NCBI RefSeq assembly: GCF_900110925.1
Contig: NZ_FOFP01000012.1
Span: forward strand, 94,741-158,740
Length of the DNA: 64,000 nucleotides
Origin: Pseudomonas cuatrocienegasensis
GTDB lineage: Bacteria; Pseudomonadota; Gammaproteobacteria; Pseudomonadales; Pseudomonadaceae
Direction of reading: 5' to 3'
A program made the position numbers and the translations under genes. Below are positions 1 to 7,854 of the stretch, in pieces; the first letter of the stretch is position 1; each line of letters opens with the position of its first letter. The notes beneath the pieces were generated by a model. The model was not told the DNA's origin and searched no databases. It worked only from the letters and a program-made list of their open reading frames with translations.

Positions 1-10
1 CTACGTGAGC

Positions 11-83
11 CGTAGCCTGGGTTGAGCTCCGCGATACCCGGGAGTGGGTGTCCCGGGTGTCGCGGAGCTCTACCCAGGCTACG
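11..83. repeat. Large intergenic inverted repeat
   Basis: Two 33-base arms (11-43 and 51-83) pair at 31 of 33 positions around a 7-base loop. Each arm carries the unit GTAGCCTGGGTTGAGC followed by CCGCGATACCCGGG. The same unit, with CGCAGCGA in place of CTCCGCGA, recurs twice in direct orientation at 63051-63138, and a remnant lies near 16205-16230. It is probably a member of a dispersed Pseudomonas palindromic repeat family. As RNA it would form a very stable hairpin and could end or protect a transcript coming from upstream of the window. Confidence 0.8.
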
Positions 84-213
84 AACTGTCAGAGCGCATG
101 CGCCAGTTGGCCGTTTGCACAGACTCTCCACAGAGTCTCCACCTGCGCTCCATAAAGCCACCCCACACGCCGCCCAGACTCTGCCTACCTAAACCGTATT
201 GGAGAGTTGCACC

Positions 214-1572
214 ATGGGCCGCATCTTGGGTTTCAAACTAGGCGCTATCGCCTTACTCATTCTGTTATTGCTGGTCCCGCTGACGATGATCGATGGGCTG
301 GTGAGCGAGCGGCAGTATCAGCGCGCCGAGGTGCTGCAGGACATTGCGCGCAGTTCCAGCTACCGCCAACAGCTCACCGGGCCGATTCTGGTGATGCCGT
401 ACACCAAGGTCTGGCACTTGTGGAAAACCCATCCCACGAGCGGCGAGCGCTATATGGAAGAGCAGCGCACCAGCGGCCGGCTGTACTTCCTGCCGGAGCG
501 TTTTGTGCTCAACGGCCAGGTCACCACCGAGGAGCGCGCGCGGGGCATCTACAAGGCGCTGCTGTACCGCAGCGACAACCAGATCAGTGGCGCCTTCAAG
601 CTGCCAGCGCGCCTGGGGCTGGGTGATGACCTGGGCCTGTATCAGTTCGAGCGGCCATTTCTCTCGGTCGGCATCAGCGATATTCGTGGCATCAGCAATG
701 ACCTGCAGCTGCGCTTCAATGGGCAAAACCTGAGCTTTGCCCCCGGCAGCGCTGAGGAGCGTTTTGGCGCCGGTGTGCATGCGCCGCTGCCGACCCTGGA
801 TAGCCAGGGCGGGCAAACCCTGGAGTTTGCCTTCGACCTCAAACTGCAGGGCACCGAGCAACTGAGCATCACCCCGGTGGGCCGCGACAGCCGCGTCGAG
901 CTGACCTCCACCTGGCCGCACCCCAGCTTTGTCGGGGAATACCTGCCGAGCAGCCGTGAGGTGTCGGATAAGGGCTTCAAGGCGCACTGGCAGACCAGCT
1001 TCTTTGCCACCAACCTGGAGGAGGCGCTGGTCGATTGCGTGCGCAGGAACGAGTGCGATGCGCTGACCGCACGCAACTTTGGCGTGAGCTTTGTCGACCC
1101 GGTGGACCAGTACCTGAAGACCGACCGGGCGATCAAATACGCCCTGTTGTTTATCGGCCTGACCTTCGCCGTGTTCTTTCTCTTTGAAGTGCTCAAACGC
1201 ATGGCCGTGCACCCGGTGCAGTACGCCCTGGTGGGCATGTCGCTGGCGCTGTTCTACCTGTTGCTGCTGTCGCTGTCCGAGCACCTGAGCTTTGCCCTGG
1301 CCTACGCCATTGCGGCGAGCGCCTGCGTGCTGCTGATTGGCTTCTACGTCAGCCATGTGCTGCACAGCGCCTTGCGTGGCGGGGCCTTTGCCGCCTTGCT
1401 GGCGCTGCTCTACGCCATGTTGTTCGGCCTGCTCGGGGCCGAAGACTACGCCCTGCTGATGGGCTCGGTGCTGGTGTTCGGCGTGCTCGCCGGGGTGATG
1501 GTGCTGACCCGCAAACTCGATTGGTACGGCGTCGGCCGCCTGCCAGTGGCCACGTCTGCCCACAGCAGTTGA
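214..1572 (+). CDS. creD: Inner membrane protein CreD
   Basis: This 452-residue protein matches the CreD family of inner membrane proteins, which in other bacteria belong to the CreBC regulon and influence envelope properties and beta-lactam responses. An N-terminal membrane segment (about residues 5-25) is followed by a large periplasmic domain to about residue 305, then a cluster of about five hydrophobic segments to the C-terminus. The ATG at 214 is chosen over an in-frame TTG at 199 because GGAGAG lies at 201-206 in front of it. creD usually follows creBC, so the sensor and regulator genes may lie just outside the left edge; this is inference. A 9-bp-stem hairpin follows the stop codon. 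Confidence 0.9.
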   Translation: MGRILGFKLGAIALLILLLLVPLTMIDGLVSERQYQRAEVLQDIARSSSYRQQLTGPILVMPYTKVWHLWKTHPTSGERYMEEQRTSGRLYFLPERFVLNGQVTTEERARGIYKALLYRSDNQISGAFKLPARLGLGDDLGLYQFERPFLSVGISDIRGISNDLQLRFNGQNLSFAPGSAEERFGAGVHAPLPTLDSQGGQTLEFAFDLKLQGTEQLSITPVGRDSRVELTSTWPHPSFVGEYLPSSREVSDKGFKAHWQTSFFATNLEEALVDCVRRNECDALTARNFGVSFVDPVDQYLKTDRAIKYALLFIGLTFAVFFLFEVLKRMAVHPVQYALVGMSLALFYLLLLSLSEHLSFALAYAIAASACVLLIGFYVSHVLHSALRGGAFAALLALLYAMLFGLLGAEDYALLMGSVLVFGVLAGVMVLTRKLDWYGVGRLPVATSAHSS

Positions 1573-1581
1573 TACGCCGCG

Positions 1582-1604
1582 GCGCAGGCCTGGCCGGCCT
1601 GCGC
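1582..1604 (+). other. Intercistronic hairpin after creD
   Basis: GCGCAGGCC (1582-1590) and GGCCTGCGC (1596-1604) form a perfect 9-bp stem with a 5-base loop. No T-run follows, so it is more likely an mRNA-processing or stability hairpin between creD and the next small gene than a terminator. Confidence 0.5.
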
Positions 1605-1635
1605 TGCCAAACTAAAAAATGTGTGGGAGTTAAGC

Positions 1636-1941
1636 ATGATGCGTTTAGTGATGCAGTTCTGCGCCTGCTGTGCCCTGGGCCTGGTGGTGGCGTTGCTGAT
1701 TTTGCTGGGGCTGATGTTCAGCGGCCAATTCGACTTGATCAAGGGCCTGCAACTGACCGGGCAGCCGCTGGCGCAGTTGAGTCTGGTGCTGTTGCCGGAG
1801 GTGTTCTGGACACGCCTGACAGGGGCAGCCAACGCTGCGCAGAACCCCGATGTGCAGTCCTTTCTCAGCCTCTGTGCGGCGCTTGGCCAGGTTGGCCTGT
1901 TGCTGGCACTGGGCTTTATGCGCCTGTGGTACCGGGCATGA
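1636..1941 (+). CDS. Small two-helix membrane protein, unknown function
   Basis: I do not recognise a named family for this 101-residue product. It has a hydrophobic segment near residues 5-30, a short polar stretch of about 40 residues, and a second hydrophobic segment at about residues 78-97, ending in a basic tail. An ATG-ATG pair occurs at 1636 and 1639, and GGGAG at 1623-1627 supports a start at one of them; the in-frame GTG at 1621 lies inside that ribosome-binding site. It follows creD after a hairpin and may be cotranscribed with it. The codon use looks like that of its neighbours. Confidence 0.7.
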   Translation: MMRLVMQFCACCALGLVVALLILLGLMFSGQFDLIKGLQLTGQPLAQLSLVLLPEVFWTRLTGAANAAQNPDVQSFLSLCAALGQVGLLLALGFMRLWYRA

Positions 1942-2072
1942 GCGGGCATATCGGGTTGCGCGAAGAGGCGCGTGCCGGGCACCTGCTGGCGCAACGCATC
2001 GCCCGGTTGTTCGCGCCCGTGAGCCGGCCGCCGCAACGAATGGCGGCCATGCCGCGATAGCGCTGAAACCAA

Positions 2073-2099
2073 CGCTTCGCGCCGGGGCGGCGCTCCTAC
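2073..2099 (-). repeat. REP-like unit, inverted copy of 4392-4418
   Basis: These 27 bases are the exact reverse complement of 4392-4418, which lies inside the inverted-end element at 4337-4518. The unit is a GC-rich block between GTAGGAG and GCGAAGCG. It lies in the 287-base gap between the small membrane protein and the symporter operon, which otherwise holds a weaker dyad (2020-2060) and the leader of the symporter genes. Confidence 0.7.
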
Positions 2100-2205
2100 A
2101 ATTGCAGTGGGCCTGCAGTTAGCTTGCAAAGCCCTGTAAGCCAGCTAATACCAATGTCTAGCTGTCGGCTTGCAGTGGCCTGCTGATAGCTTGAACGTGC
2201 ATGAG

Positions 2206-2216
2206 AATAACAATAA
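2206..2216 (+). promoter_or_regulatory. Candidate Crc/Hfq catabolite motif before the symporter operon
   Basis: AATAACAATAA repeats the AAnAAnAA pattern recognised by Hfq with Crc in Pseudomonas mRNAs. It lies 4-14 bases upstream of the GGAGAGG ribosome-binding site at 2219-2225, the usual position for translational repression when a preferred carbon source is present. Motif and position are seen directly; regulation is inferred from known Crc targets. Confidence 0.6.
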
Positions 2217-2228
2217 CTGGAGAGGTTT

Positions 2229-2489
2229 ATGACTTCTGATAAAGCTAACGCAGCAGCGTACTGGAAGGCGAACGTCCGGCTGATCACCTGGAGCCTGATT
2301 ATCTGGGCGCTGGTGTCTTACGGGTGCGCCATGCTACTTCGCCCCATGCTGGCAGGCATCTCTGTCGGCGGTACCGACCTTGGCTTCTGGTTCGCCCAGC
2401 AAGGTTCGATCATTACCTTTATCGGTCTCATTTTTCACTACGCGTGGAAGATGAACAAACTCGACAAAGAATTCGGCGTCGAGGAGTAA
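2229..2489 (+). CDS. DUF4212 small subunit of sodium:solute symporter
   Basis: This 86-residue protein with two hydrophobic segments (about residues 15-38 and 52-75) matches the DUF4212 family, the small partner always found in front of a particular type of large sodium:solute symporter. It presumably sits in the inner membrane as part of a two-subunit transporter. GGAGAGG at 2219-2225 gives a strong ribosome-binding site, and the stop is only four bases from the start of the large subunit. The mRNA leader carries a candidate Crc/Hfq motif, which suggests control by carbon catabolite repression. Confidence 0.88.
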   Translation: MTSDKANAAAYWKANVRLITWSLIIWALVSYGCAMLLRPMLAGISVGGTDLGFWFAQQGSIITFIGLIFHYAWKMNKLDKEFGVEE

Positions 2490-2493
2490 GGTC

Positions 2494-4263
2494 ATGAGCC
2501 AATTCGCAATCAATATGCTGTTCGTAGGGGCGTCTTTCGCGCTCTACATCGGTATCGCCATCTGGGCCCGTGCCGGGTCTACCAAAGAATTCTATATCGC
2601 GGGCGGTGGTGTTCATCCGATCACCAACGGTATGGCCACTGCTGCTGACTGGATGTCGGCGGCGTCGTTCATCTCCATGGCGGGCCTGATCGCTGCTGGT
2701 GGTTATGCCAACTCCACCTACCTGATGGGCTGGACCGGTGGCTACGTGCTGCTGGCGATGCTGCTGGCACCGTACCTGCGCAAGTTCGGCAAGTTCACCG
2801 TGCCAGACTTTATCGGCGACCGCTTCTACAGCCGTGGCGCACGCCTGACAGCAGTGATCTGCCTGGTCATCATCTCGGTCACCTACGTGATCGGGCAAAT
2901 GGCCGGTGCGGGTGTTGCCTTCTCGCGCTTCCTTGAGGTGAGCAACTCGACCGGTATCTGGATCGCCGCTGCTGTGGTGTTCGCCTACGCCGTATTCGGC
3001 GGCATGAAGGGCATCACCTACACCCAGGTGGCGCAGTACGTTGTACTGATCATCGCTTACACCATCCCGGCGATCTTCATCTCCCTGCAGCTGACCGGTA
3101 ACCCGATCCCGCCGCTGGGTCTGTTCGGTGATCATGCCGAGTCTGGCCTGCCGCTGCTGCAGAAGCTGGACGAAGTGGTCCGTGAACTCGGCTTTGCCGC
3201 GTACACCGCTGACGTCGACAACAAGCTGAACATGGTGCTGTTTACCCTGTCGCTGATGATCGGTACTGCCGGCCTGCCGCACGTGATCATTCGCTTCTTC
3301 ACCGTGCCCAAGGTGGCTGATGCGCGCTGGTCCGCTGGCTGGACCCTGATCTTCATCGCCCTGCTGTACCTCACCGCCCCAGCCGTAGCCTCCATGGCCC
3401 GTCTGAACCTGGTGACCACCATTTACCCGCAAGGCGCTGAAGCGCCGGCGCTCGCGTACGAAGAGCGTCCAGAGTGGGTCAAGACCTGGGAAACCACCGG
3501 TCTGATCAAGTGGGAAGACAAAAACAGCGACGGCCGCATCCAGATGTACAACGATGCTGCACCGGCCTTCACCGAGACCGCTCAGGCCCGTGGCTGGAAC
3601 GGTAACGAGCTGACTGTAAACAACGACATCCTGGTGCTGGCCAACCCGGAAATCGCCAACCTGCCCGGCTGGGTAGTGGGGCTGATTGCGGCGGGTGCTA
3701 TCGCAGCGGCATTGTCGACTGCAGCGGGTCTGTTGCTGGCGATTTCCTCCGCCATCAGCCATGACCTGATCAAAACGCTGATCAATCCGAAGATCAGCGA
3801 GAAGAACGAGATGCGCGCAGCACGGATATCCATGGCGGCAGCGATTCTGCTGGCGACCTACCTGGGCTTGAACCCGCCAGGGTTTGCCGCGCAGGTGGTG
3901 GCACTGGCCTTCGGTATTGCGGCGGCCACGTTGTTCCCGGTGCTGATGATGGGGATCTTCTCCAAGCGCATGAACGACAAGGGCGCCATCTGCGGCATGG
4001 TGGCGGGCCTTGTAGTGACGCTGCTGTACATCTTCACCTACCTGGGCTGGTTCTTTATCCCGGGCACCAACAGCCTGCCGAACACCCCGGACCAGTGGTT
4101 CATGGGCATTTCCCCGGCTTCCTTCGGCTCGGTCGGTGCGCTGATCAACTTCGCCGTGGCGTACGGCGTGTCCTCGGTCACCGCTGCTCCGCCGCAGGAA
4201 ATTCAGGACCTGGTGGAAAGCGTGCGTACCCCGAAAGGTGCTGGCGGTGCTCTTAACCACTAA
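2494..4263 (+). CDS. Sodium:solute symporter, large subunit (ActP-like)
   Basis: This 589-residue protein of the sodium:solute symporter family resembles ActP-type carboxylate permeases and forms a pair with the DUF4212 protein just upstream. About 13 hydrophobic segments are visible. Between roughly residues 305 and 385 there is a polar insertion, predicted to be outside the membrane, that contains DKNSDGRIQ (from residue 342), a good match to an EF-hand calcium loop. The substrate is probably a small carboxylate such as acetate, but this cannot be told from sequence alone. The gene ends with a strong terminator, so the two genes form a short operon. Confidence 0.88.
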   Translation: MSQFAINMLFVGASFALYIGIAIWARAGSTKEFYIAGGGVHPITNGMATAADWMSAASFISMAGLIAAGGYANSTYLMGWTGGYVLLAMLLAPYLRKFGKFTVPDFIGDRFYSRGARLTAVICLVIISVTYVIGQMAGAGVAFSRFLEVSNSTGIWIAAAVVFAYAVFGGMKGITYTQVAQYVVLIIAYTIPAIFISLQLTGNPIPPLGLFGDHAESGLPLLQKLDEVVRELGFAAYTADVDNKLNMVLFTLSLMIGTAGLPHVIIRFFTVPKVADARWSAGWTLIFIALLYLTAPAVASMARLNLVTTIYPQGAEAPALAYEERPEWVKTWETTGLIKWEDKNSDGRIQMYNDAAPAFTETAQARGWNGNELTVNNDILVLANPEIANLPGWVVGLIAAGAIAAALSTAAGLLLAISSAISHDLIKTLINPKISEKNEMRAARISMAAAILLATYLGLNPPGFAAQVVALAFGIAAATLFPVLMMGIFSKRMNDKGAICGMVAGLVVTLLYIFTYLGWFFIPGTNSLPNTPDQWFMGISPASFGSVGALINFAVAYGVSSVTAAPPQEIQDLVESVRTPKGAGGALNH

Positions 4264-4307
4264 GCATAATCCGGCCTGACCGAGCGTTTGGGTCAGGGTC
4301 TTACCAG

Positions 4308-4335
4308 CGGGCCTCCTTGGGAGGCCCGTTTTATT
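4308..4335 (+). terminator. Rho-independent terminator of symporter operon
   Basis: CGGGCCTCC (4308-4316) pairs with GGAGGCCCG (4320-4328) over a three-base loop and is followed by TTTTATTTT. The inverted-end element at 4337-4518 begins directly at the end of this T-run. Confidence 0.9.
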
Positions 4336-4336
4336 T

Positions 4337-4518
4337 TGGCTATGTTCCAATTGACTGTTGCAGGCGCATGCCGGCCATAAGCGCGACTCCCGTAGGAGCG
4401 CCGCCCCGGCGCGAAGCGTGTGGGCTATCGGATAGGCCGCTCAATGGCTGCTATTCGCCGCGAGGCGCGTCTCCTACGAGAAGCAGCGACACCGTGCAAC
4501 ACAGAGTGGGACATAGCC
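4337..4518. mobile_element. MITE-like element, copy C
   Basis: This 182-bp segment begins with TGGCTATGTTCCA (4337-4349) and ends with TGGGACATAGCC (4507-4518), which are inverted copies of each other. The interior carries two opposed GC-rich REP-like blocks, one of them (4392-4418) repeated inverted at 2073-2099. No coding capacity is evident. It is shorter than copies A (5111-5311) and B (11538-11741) but shares their ends, and it abuts the symporter terminator. It was probably moved by a transposase acting in trans; none is encoded in this window. Confidence 0.65.
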
Positions 4519-4539
4519 TGTATTTTCGGGAGTTGGTTA

Positions 4540-5046
4540 ATGCTGTGGACAATAGTTGCCATCGTGACCTCGGGCTTGGGCGCTGCAGGCATTGCCCTGT
4601 TGCTGCGCAAGCTGTCACGTAATCTGCTGCCCAAATGGATCATTCCGGTGTTCGCCGGGCTGGGCATGTTGGCCTACCAGATCTACTACGAGTACTCCTG
4701 GTTCGATCATCAGCTCGCGCGCCAGCCGGCGGAAGCGGTGCTGGTCTCCAGTGAGCTCGGCCATGTGTTCTGGCGCCCGTGGACCTACCACTGGCCGATG
4801 ACCACCGCGTTCACCGTGCTCGACACCAAGAGCCTGCAACGCCAGGAGACTGCCGGCAGCAGTGTTGCCGCCTTCAACCTGTACCGTTTTGAAAAGCAGC
4901 ATGTTGATCGCGTCAGCCACCAGCCTTACCTGCTCAACTGCAGCACTGCCGAACTGCTGCCCCTGGATGCGCAGAACACGCCGCAGCTGGATCAGATGAA
5001 GCGTATCGAGCGTGAGGAAGCGCTTTACCGGCATGCCTGCTCTTGA
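4540..5046 (+). CDS. Membrane-anchored protein of unknown function
   Basis: I do not recognise this 168-residue protein. It has two hydrophobic segments (about residues 2-22 and 32-50) and then a mostly soluble domain of about 115 residues rich in aromatic residues and Gln. ATG at 4540 is preferred because GGGAG lies at 4528-4532; the longer reading frame upstream (from 4420) runs through the MITE-like element and is most likely not translated. The gene sits alone between two copies of that element (4337-4518 and 5111-5311). Confidence 0.7.
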   Translation: MLWTIVAIVTSGLGAAGIALLLRKLSRNLLPKWIIPVFAGLGMLAYQIYYEYSWFDHQLARQPAEAVLVSSELGHVFWRPWTYHWPMTTAFTVLDTKSLQRQETAGSSVAAFNLYRFEKQHVDRVSHQPYLLNCSTAELLPLDAQNTPQLDQMKRIEREEALYRHACS

Positions 5047-5110
5047 CTGCACAGCGTCCAATCAGGGGCTGAGATGAGCTGTCGCTACACCAGGCTGTAC
5101 CAATAAAAAA

Positions 5111-5311
5111 GCTATGTCCCAGCACCCTGTTACACGGCGACGATGCTTTTGTAGGCGCCGCGCCCCGCGGCGAATGCTATAGGCAACGCCGAAATAACGG
5201 ATTGGCTGCAAACGATTCGCCCCGAGGCGGGGCTCCTATGTATGTTCGGTTGTTCACCCTGGTGCCGCGTGAAGGCTTGCACGGGATGCAACACGATTTT
5301 GGGACATGGCC
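5111..5311. mobile_element. MITE-like element, copy A
   Basis: About 201 bp bounded by GCTATGTCCCA (5111-5121) and TTGGGACATGGC (5299-5310), an inverted pair. The reverse complement of copy B (11538-11741) matches this copy almost base for base along its length, by eye at close to 90 percent. Two opposed GC-rich blocks (GCCGCGCCCCGCGGCGAAT and ATTCGCCCCGAGGCGGGGC) form the centre. The right end abuts the A-run that is the U-tract of the minus-strand terminator at 5318-5343. No open reading frame is convincing. Confidence 0.75.
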
Positions 5312-5343
5312 ATAAAAAACGCCCCGGCTTGCCGGGGCGTTTT
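5312..5343 (-). terminator. Terminator of the HTH regulator gene
   Basis: ACGCCCCGGC and GCCGGGGCGT form a stem around a TT loop, with A-rich sequence on the left and TTTT on the right, so it could work in both directions. Reading leftwards it serves the regulator that ends at 5414. Confidence 0.85.
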
Positions 5344-5413
5344 GCTTACAGAACCTGGGTGCCGAATGCACTGGACAATGCCTGGCGCTCGGCCAGCTTG
5401 GAGCGTTCTGTAC

Positions 5414-5821
5414 TCAATCCCCGCTGTCTTCGCTGCGCGCGACCTTGGCAAAGGTCATGATCACCTCGCGGACGATCTTGCGCTGGGGCAAGGGCAGGGC
5501 CAGGTAGGCCTCGAAGGTCGCGCGCTCCTGGTAGTGCGCGCTGTCTTCCCACAGGCCGCGGTGTTCGCGGACCTGTTTGGCGGCCTGTTCGCCGAAGCGC
5601 AGGGCTTGCGGCTCCACGCCCAGCCATTCGGCGAGCACCTGCAGTTTGTCCTGCGCGGGAATCGATTGCCCACGCAGCCAGCGCGATACCGCCTGGAAGG
5701 TAACCGAGCGTCCCCAGTATCGCGAGTTAAACTCTCTTTCGAGGACTGCGGGCCGATCCGGGTATCCGGCGGCAAGCATGGCGGCGCTCAGGCGCTTGGC
5801 AAATTCGGCTTTTTCATTCAT
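5414..5821 (-). CDS. Small helix-turn-helix transcriptional regulator
   Basis: This product of about 135 residues contains an XRE-like helix-turn-helix in its first 70 residues (FQAVSRWLRGQSIPAQDKL region) and a short C-terminal helical tail. The start at 5821 (Met-Asn-Glu-Lys) is preferred because the DNA-binding fold begins right after it; an in-frame ATG at 5872 would add 17 residues. It is transcribed away from the small gene at 5966, so the AT-rich gap between them probably holds both promoters and its own operator. The target is unknown. Confidence is good for DNA binding and low for role. Confidence 0.78.
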   Translation of the reverse strand: MNEKAEFAKRLSAAMLAAGYPDRPAVLEREFNSRYWGRSVTFQAVSRWLRGQSIPAQDKLQVLAEWLGVEPQALRFGEQAAKQVREHRGLWEDSAHYQERATFEAYLALPLPQRKIVREVIMTFAKVARSEDSGD

Positions 5822-5965
5822 GGAAGCAAAACTAAATTCCGCTTCCATGGCATATTTAACTATTGATTTCATATCTTATGAAATCTTTGCTTTAATAGCG
5901 AAGGCCTTTTGCCGCCGCACTGAGTGTCCGGTGGCCGCATACCGGTTGAAAAAGGAGTGGATTAC

Positions 5966-6127
5966 ATGGAACGTAACGAGCGCGCGCAGCGCATCCGAGC
6001 CCTGGCATGGCAGACGCTGGCTGCCCTGGAGGTGCTAATCGCCCAGGTGCGCGACCCCGAGGTCAAGGCTCGCCTGGAGCAGCAACATACGCGGCTTCAG
6101 GAGCGCTTGAAGAACGAGCGGTATTGA
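5966..6127 (+). CDS. 53-residue helical protein, unknown function
   Basis: This small product is Arg-, Glu- and Gln-rich, with a helix-forming pattern throughout. The ATG at 5966 has AGGAG at 5953-5957. It is divergent from the HTH regulator and precedes trhP by about 150 bases that show no other feature. I do not recognise a family. The start and length are typical of a real small gene, but its function cannot be inferred. Confidence 0.6.
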   Translation: MERNERAQRIRALAWQTLAALEVLIAQVRDPEVKARLEQQHTRLQERLKNERY

Positions 6128-6276
6128 GCAGGCAACGCTGATGCCGAGTCTGCGCGTAAAGGGCCGCTTCTGGAGTTCCCCGTGGTTCAGTGAGACGCCC
6201 CATGCTGACGCAGATCAATGCTGTGCAGGCGAGGGCGGGCTAGAGTCGCCTGTCCTGTTGGCTGAGCGCATGACCC

Positions 6277-7593
6277 ATGGCATTGCCCCCCCGTCACCCC
6301 GAGCTGCTTTCACCCGCCGGCACCTTGAAGAACATGCGTTACGCCTTCGCCTATGGCGCCGATGCGGTGTATGCCGGGCAGCCGCGCTACAGCTTGCGGG
6401 TGCGCAACAACGAGTTTGACCTCGACAACCTGGAGGTCGGCATCCACGAGGCCCATGCCCAGGGCAAGCAGTTTTATGTGGTGGTCAATATCGCCCCGCA
6501 TAACGCCAAGCTGAAGACCTTTCTGCGCGACCTGATGCCGGTGCTGCTGATGGGGCCGGATGCGCTGATCATGTCCGACCCCGGGCTGATCATGCTGGTG
6601 CGCGAACACTTCCCGCAGATGCCGATTCACCTCTCGGTGCAGGCCAATGCGGTGAACTGGGCCAGCGTAAAGTTCTGGAAACAGCAGGGTTTGAGCCGGG
6701 TGATCCTGTCGCGCGAGCTGTCGCTGGAGGAAATCGCCGAAATCCGCAGCGAAGTCCCGGAGATGGAGCTGGAAGTGTTTGTCCACGGCGCGCTGTGCAT
6801 GGCCTATTCCGGGCGCTGCCTGCTGTCGGGCTATATCAACAAGCGCGACCCCAACCAGGGCAGTTGCACCAATGCCTGCCGCTGGCAGTACACAGCCACC
6901 CCAGCGGGGGAGAACGCGCTGGGTGAGGTGGTGCAGATCGCCCAGCCGACCCTGGGCGTTGGCGCGCCCACCGAGCAGCTGTTCTTGCTGGAAGACGCCA
7001 GCCGCCCCGGCGAGCAGATGGCCGCGTTCGAGGATGAGCACGGCACCTACATCATGAACTCCAAGGACCTGCGTGCGGTGCAGCATGTCGAACGCCTGGT
7101 GCAGATGGGTGTGCATTCGCTGAAGATCGAGGGGCGCACCAAGTCCCATTACTACGTCGCGCGCACCGCCCAGGTGTACCGCAAAGCGATTGACGATGCC
7201 GTGGCTGGCAAGCCGTTCGACAAGCGTCTGATGGACACCCTGGAGTCCCTGGCCCACCGTGGCTACACCGAGGGCTTTTTGCGCCGCCATGTGCACGACG
7301 AATACCAGAATTACCAGCGCGGCAGCTCGGTCTCCGAACAGCAGCAGTTTGTCGGTGAGCTGACCGGCGAACGGCGTGGCGAGCTGGCCGAGGTACGGGT
7401 GAAGAACCGCTTCGCTGTGGGCGACGGCCTGGAACTGATGACGCCCCAGGGCAACCTGCGCTTCACCCTGCAGCAGCTGGAAAATGCCCAGGGCCAAGCC
7501 GTGAGCGTTGCCCCCGGCGACGGCCATGTGCTCTACCTGCCCGTACCGGCCGAGGTGCAGCTGGAGTATGGCCTGCTGATGCGTGATCTCTAG
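6277..7593 (+). CDS. trhP: tRNA uridine-34 hydroxylation protein TrhP (YegQ)
   Basis: This 438-residue protein matches the U32-family protein YegQ, now called TrhP, along its whole length, from the ELLSPAGTLKNMRYAFAYGA start to the final LLMR. In E. coli TrhP acts, with prephenate, in hydroxylating U34 of several tRNAs on the way to cmo5U/mcmo5U. The conserved cysteine cluster in CMAYSGRCLLSG and CTNACRW is present near residues 173-206. The ribosome-binding site before ATG 6277 is weak. A GTAGGG-type palindromic repeat pair follows the stop codon within five bases. Confidence 0.93.
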   Translation: MALPPRHPELLSPAGTLKNMRYAFAYGADAVYAGQPRYSLRVRNNEFDLDNLEVGIHEAHAQGKQFYVVVNIAPHNAKLKTFLRDLMPVLLMGPDALIMSDPGLIMLVREHFPQMPIHLSVQANAVNWASVKFWKQQGLSRVILSRELSLEEIAEIRSEVPEMELEVFVHGALCMAYSGRCLLSGYINKRDPNQGSCTNACRWQYTATPAGENALGEVVQIAQPTLGVGAPTEQLFLLEDASRPGEQMAAFEDEHGTYIMNSKDLRAVQHVERLVQMGVHSLKIEGRTKSHYYVARTAQVYRKAIDDAVAGKPFDKRLMDTLESLAHRGYTEGFLRRHVHDEYQNYQRGSSVSEQQQFVGELTGERRGELAEVRVKNRFAVGDGLELMTPQGNLRFTLQQLENAQGQAVSVAPGDGHVLYLPVPAEVQLEYGLLMRDL

Positions 7594-7597
7594 GCCC

Positions 7598-7687
7598 GTA
7601 GGGTGCGCCGTGCGCACCGCGTTTATTTACGCACCTTGTTCCCACTGGCGTGCGATGCAGATTCCTGGTGCGCGCGGCGCACCCTAC
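7598..7687. repeat. GTAGGGTGCGCC palindromic repeat pair
   Basis: Two inward-facing copies of GTAGGGTGCGCCGTGCGCACC lie at 7598-7618 and (inverted) 7667-7687. The same family occurs at 25945-26003, 36114-36174 and 46620-46681, and as single arms at 52921 and 56101. Between convergent genes it could act as a 3' hairpin for both transcripts. The stop codon of the 56-residue protein on the minus strand is supplied by this repeat. Confidence 0.85.
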
Positions 7688-7854
7688 TGGCGACGCCTGA
7701 GCAAGGGCCAGACACTCAGTACCGCTGGCACACCCAGCCCCAACCAGGCCACGGCGTCCCAGCCGCCATCGCCGAGCAGCGCGCTGAGCAGGCCGACTGC
7801 GCTGAGCAGACCGATCAGCAGCGGCAGGGCAAAGGTCGAACGCCGCCAGTTCAT
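7684..7854 (-). CDS. 56-residue membrane protein after the PepSY gene
   Basis: This short frame encodes 56 residues: a basic N-terminus (MNWRRS), a hydrophobic helix at about 7-28, a Gly-Asp turn, a second hydrophobic stretch to about residue 52, and a basic end. Its ATG overlaps the stop of the PepSY gene as ATGA (7851-7854), so translation is probably coupled. Its TAG stop lies inside the palindromic repeat at 7598-7687, so the original C-terminus may have been replaced when the repeat arrived. It is likely an accessory membrane protein of the iron-uptake unit; the family is not recognised. Confidence 0.7.
   Translation of the reverse strand: MNWRRSTFALPLLIGLLSAVGLLSALLGDGGWDAVAWLGLGVPAVLSVWPLLRRRQ

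Noticed and set aside
2428..4350. 640-codon open frame opposite the symporter gene
   Set aside because: It mirrors the high-GC codon pattern of the real gene, is rich in His, Gln and Arg, and has no recognisable domain.
4420..4539. N-terminal extension of the membrane-anchored protein
   Set aside because: This part is encoded by the MITE-like element and lacks a ribosome-binding site; ATG 4540 is better placed.
5346..5413. Short minus-strand frame just after the HTH regulator stop
   Set aside because: It is only about 23 codons after the stop overlap, with no homology; more likely the 3' untranslated region before the terminator.
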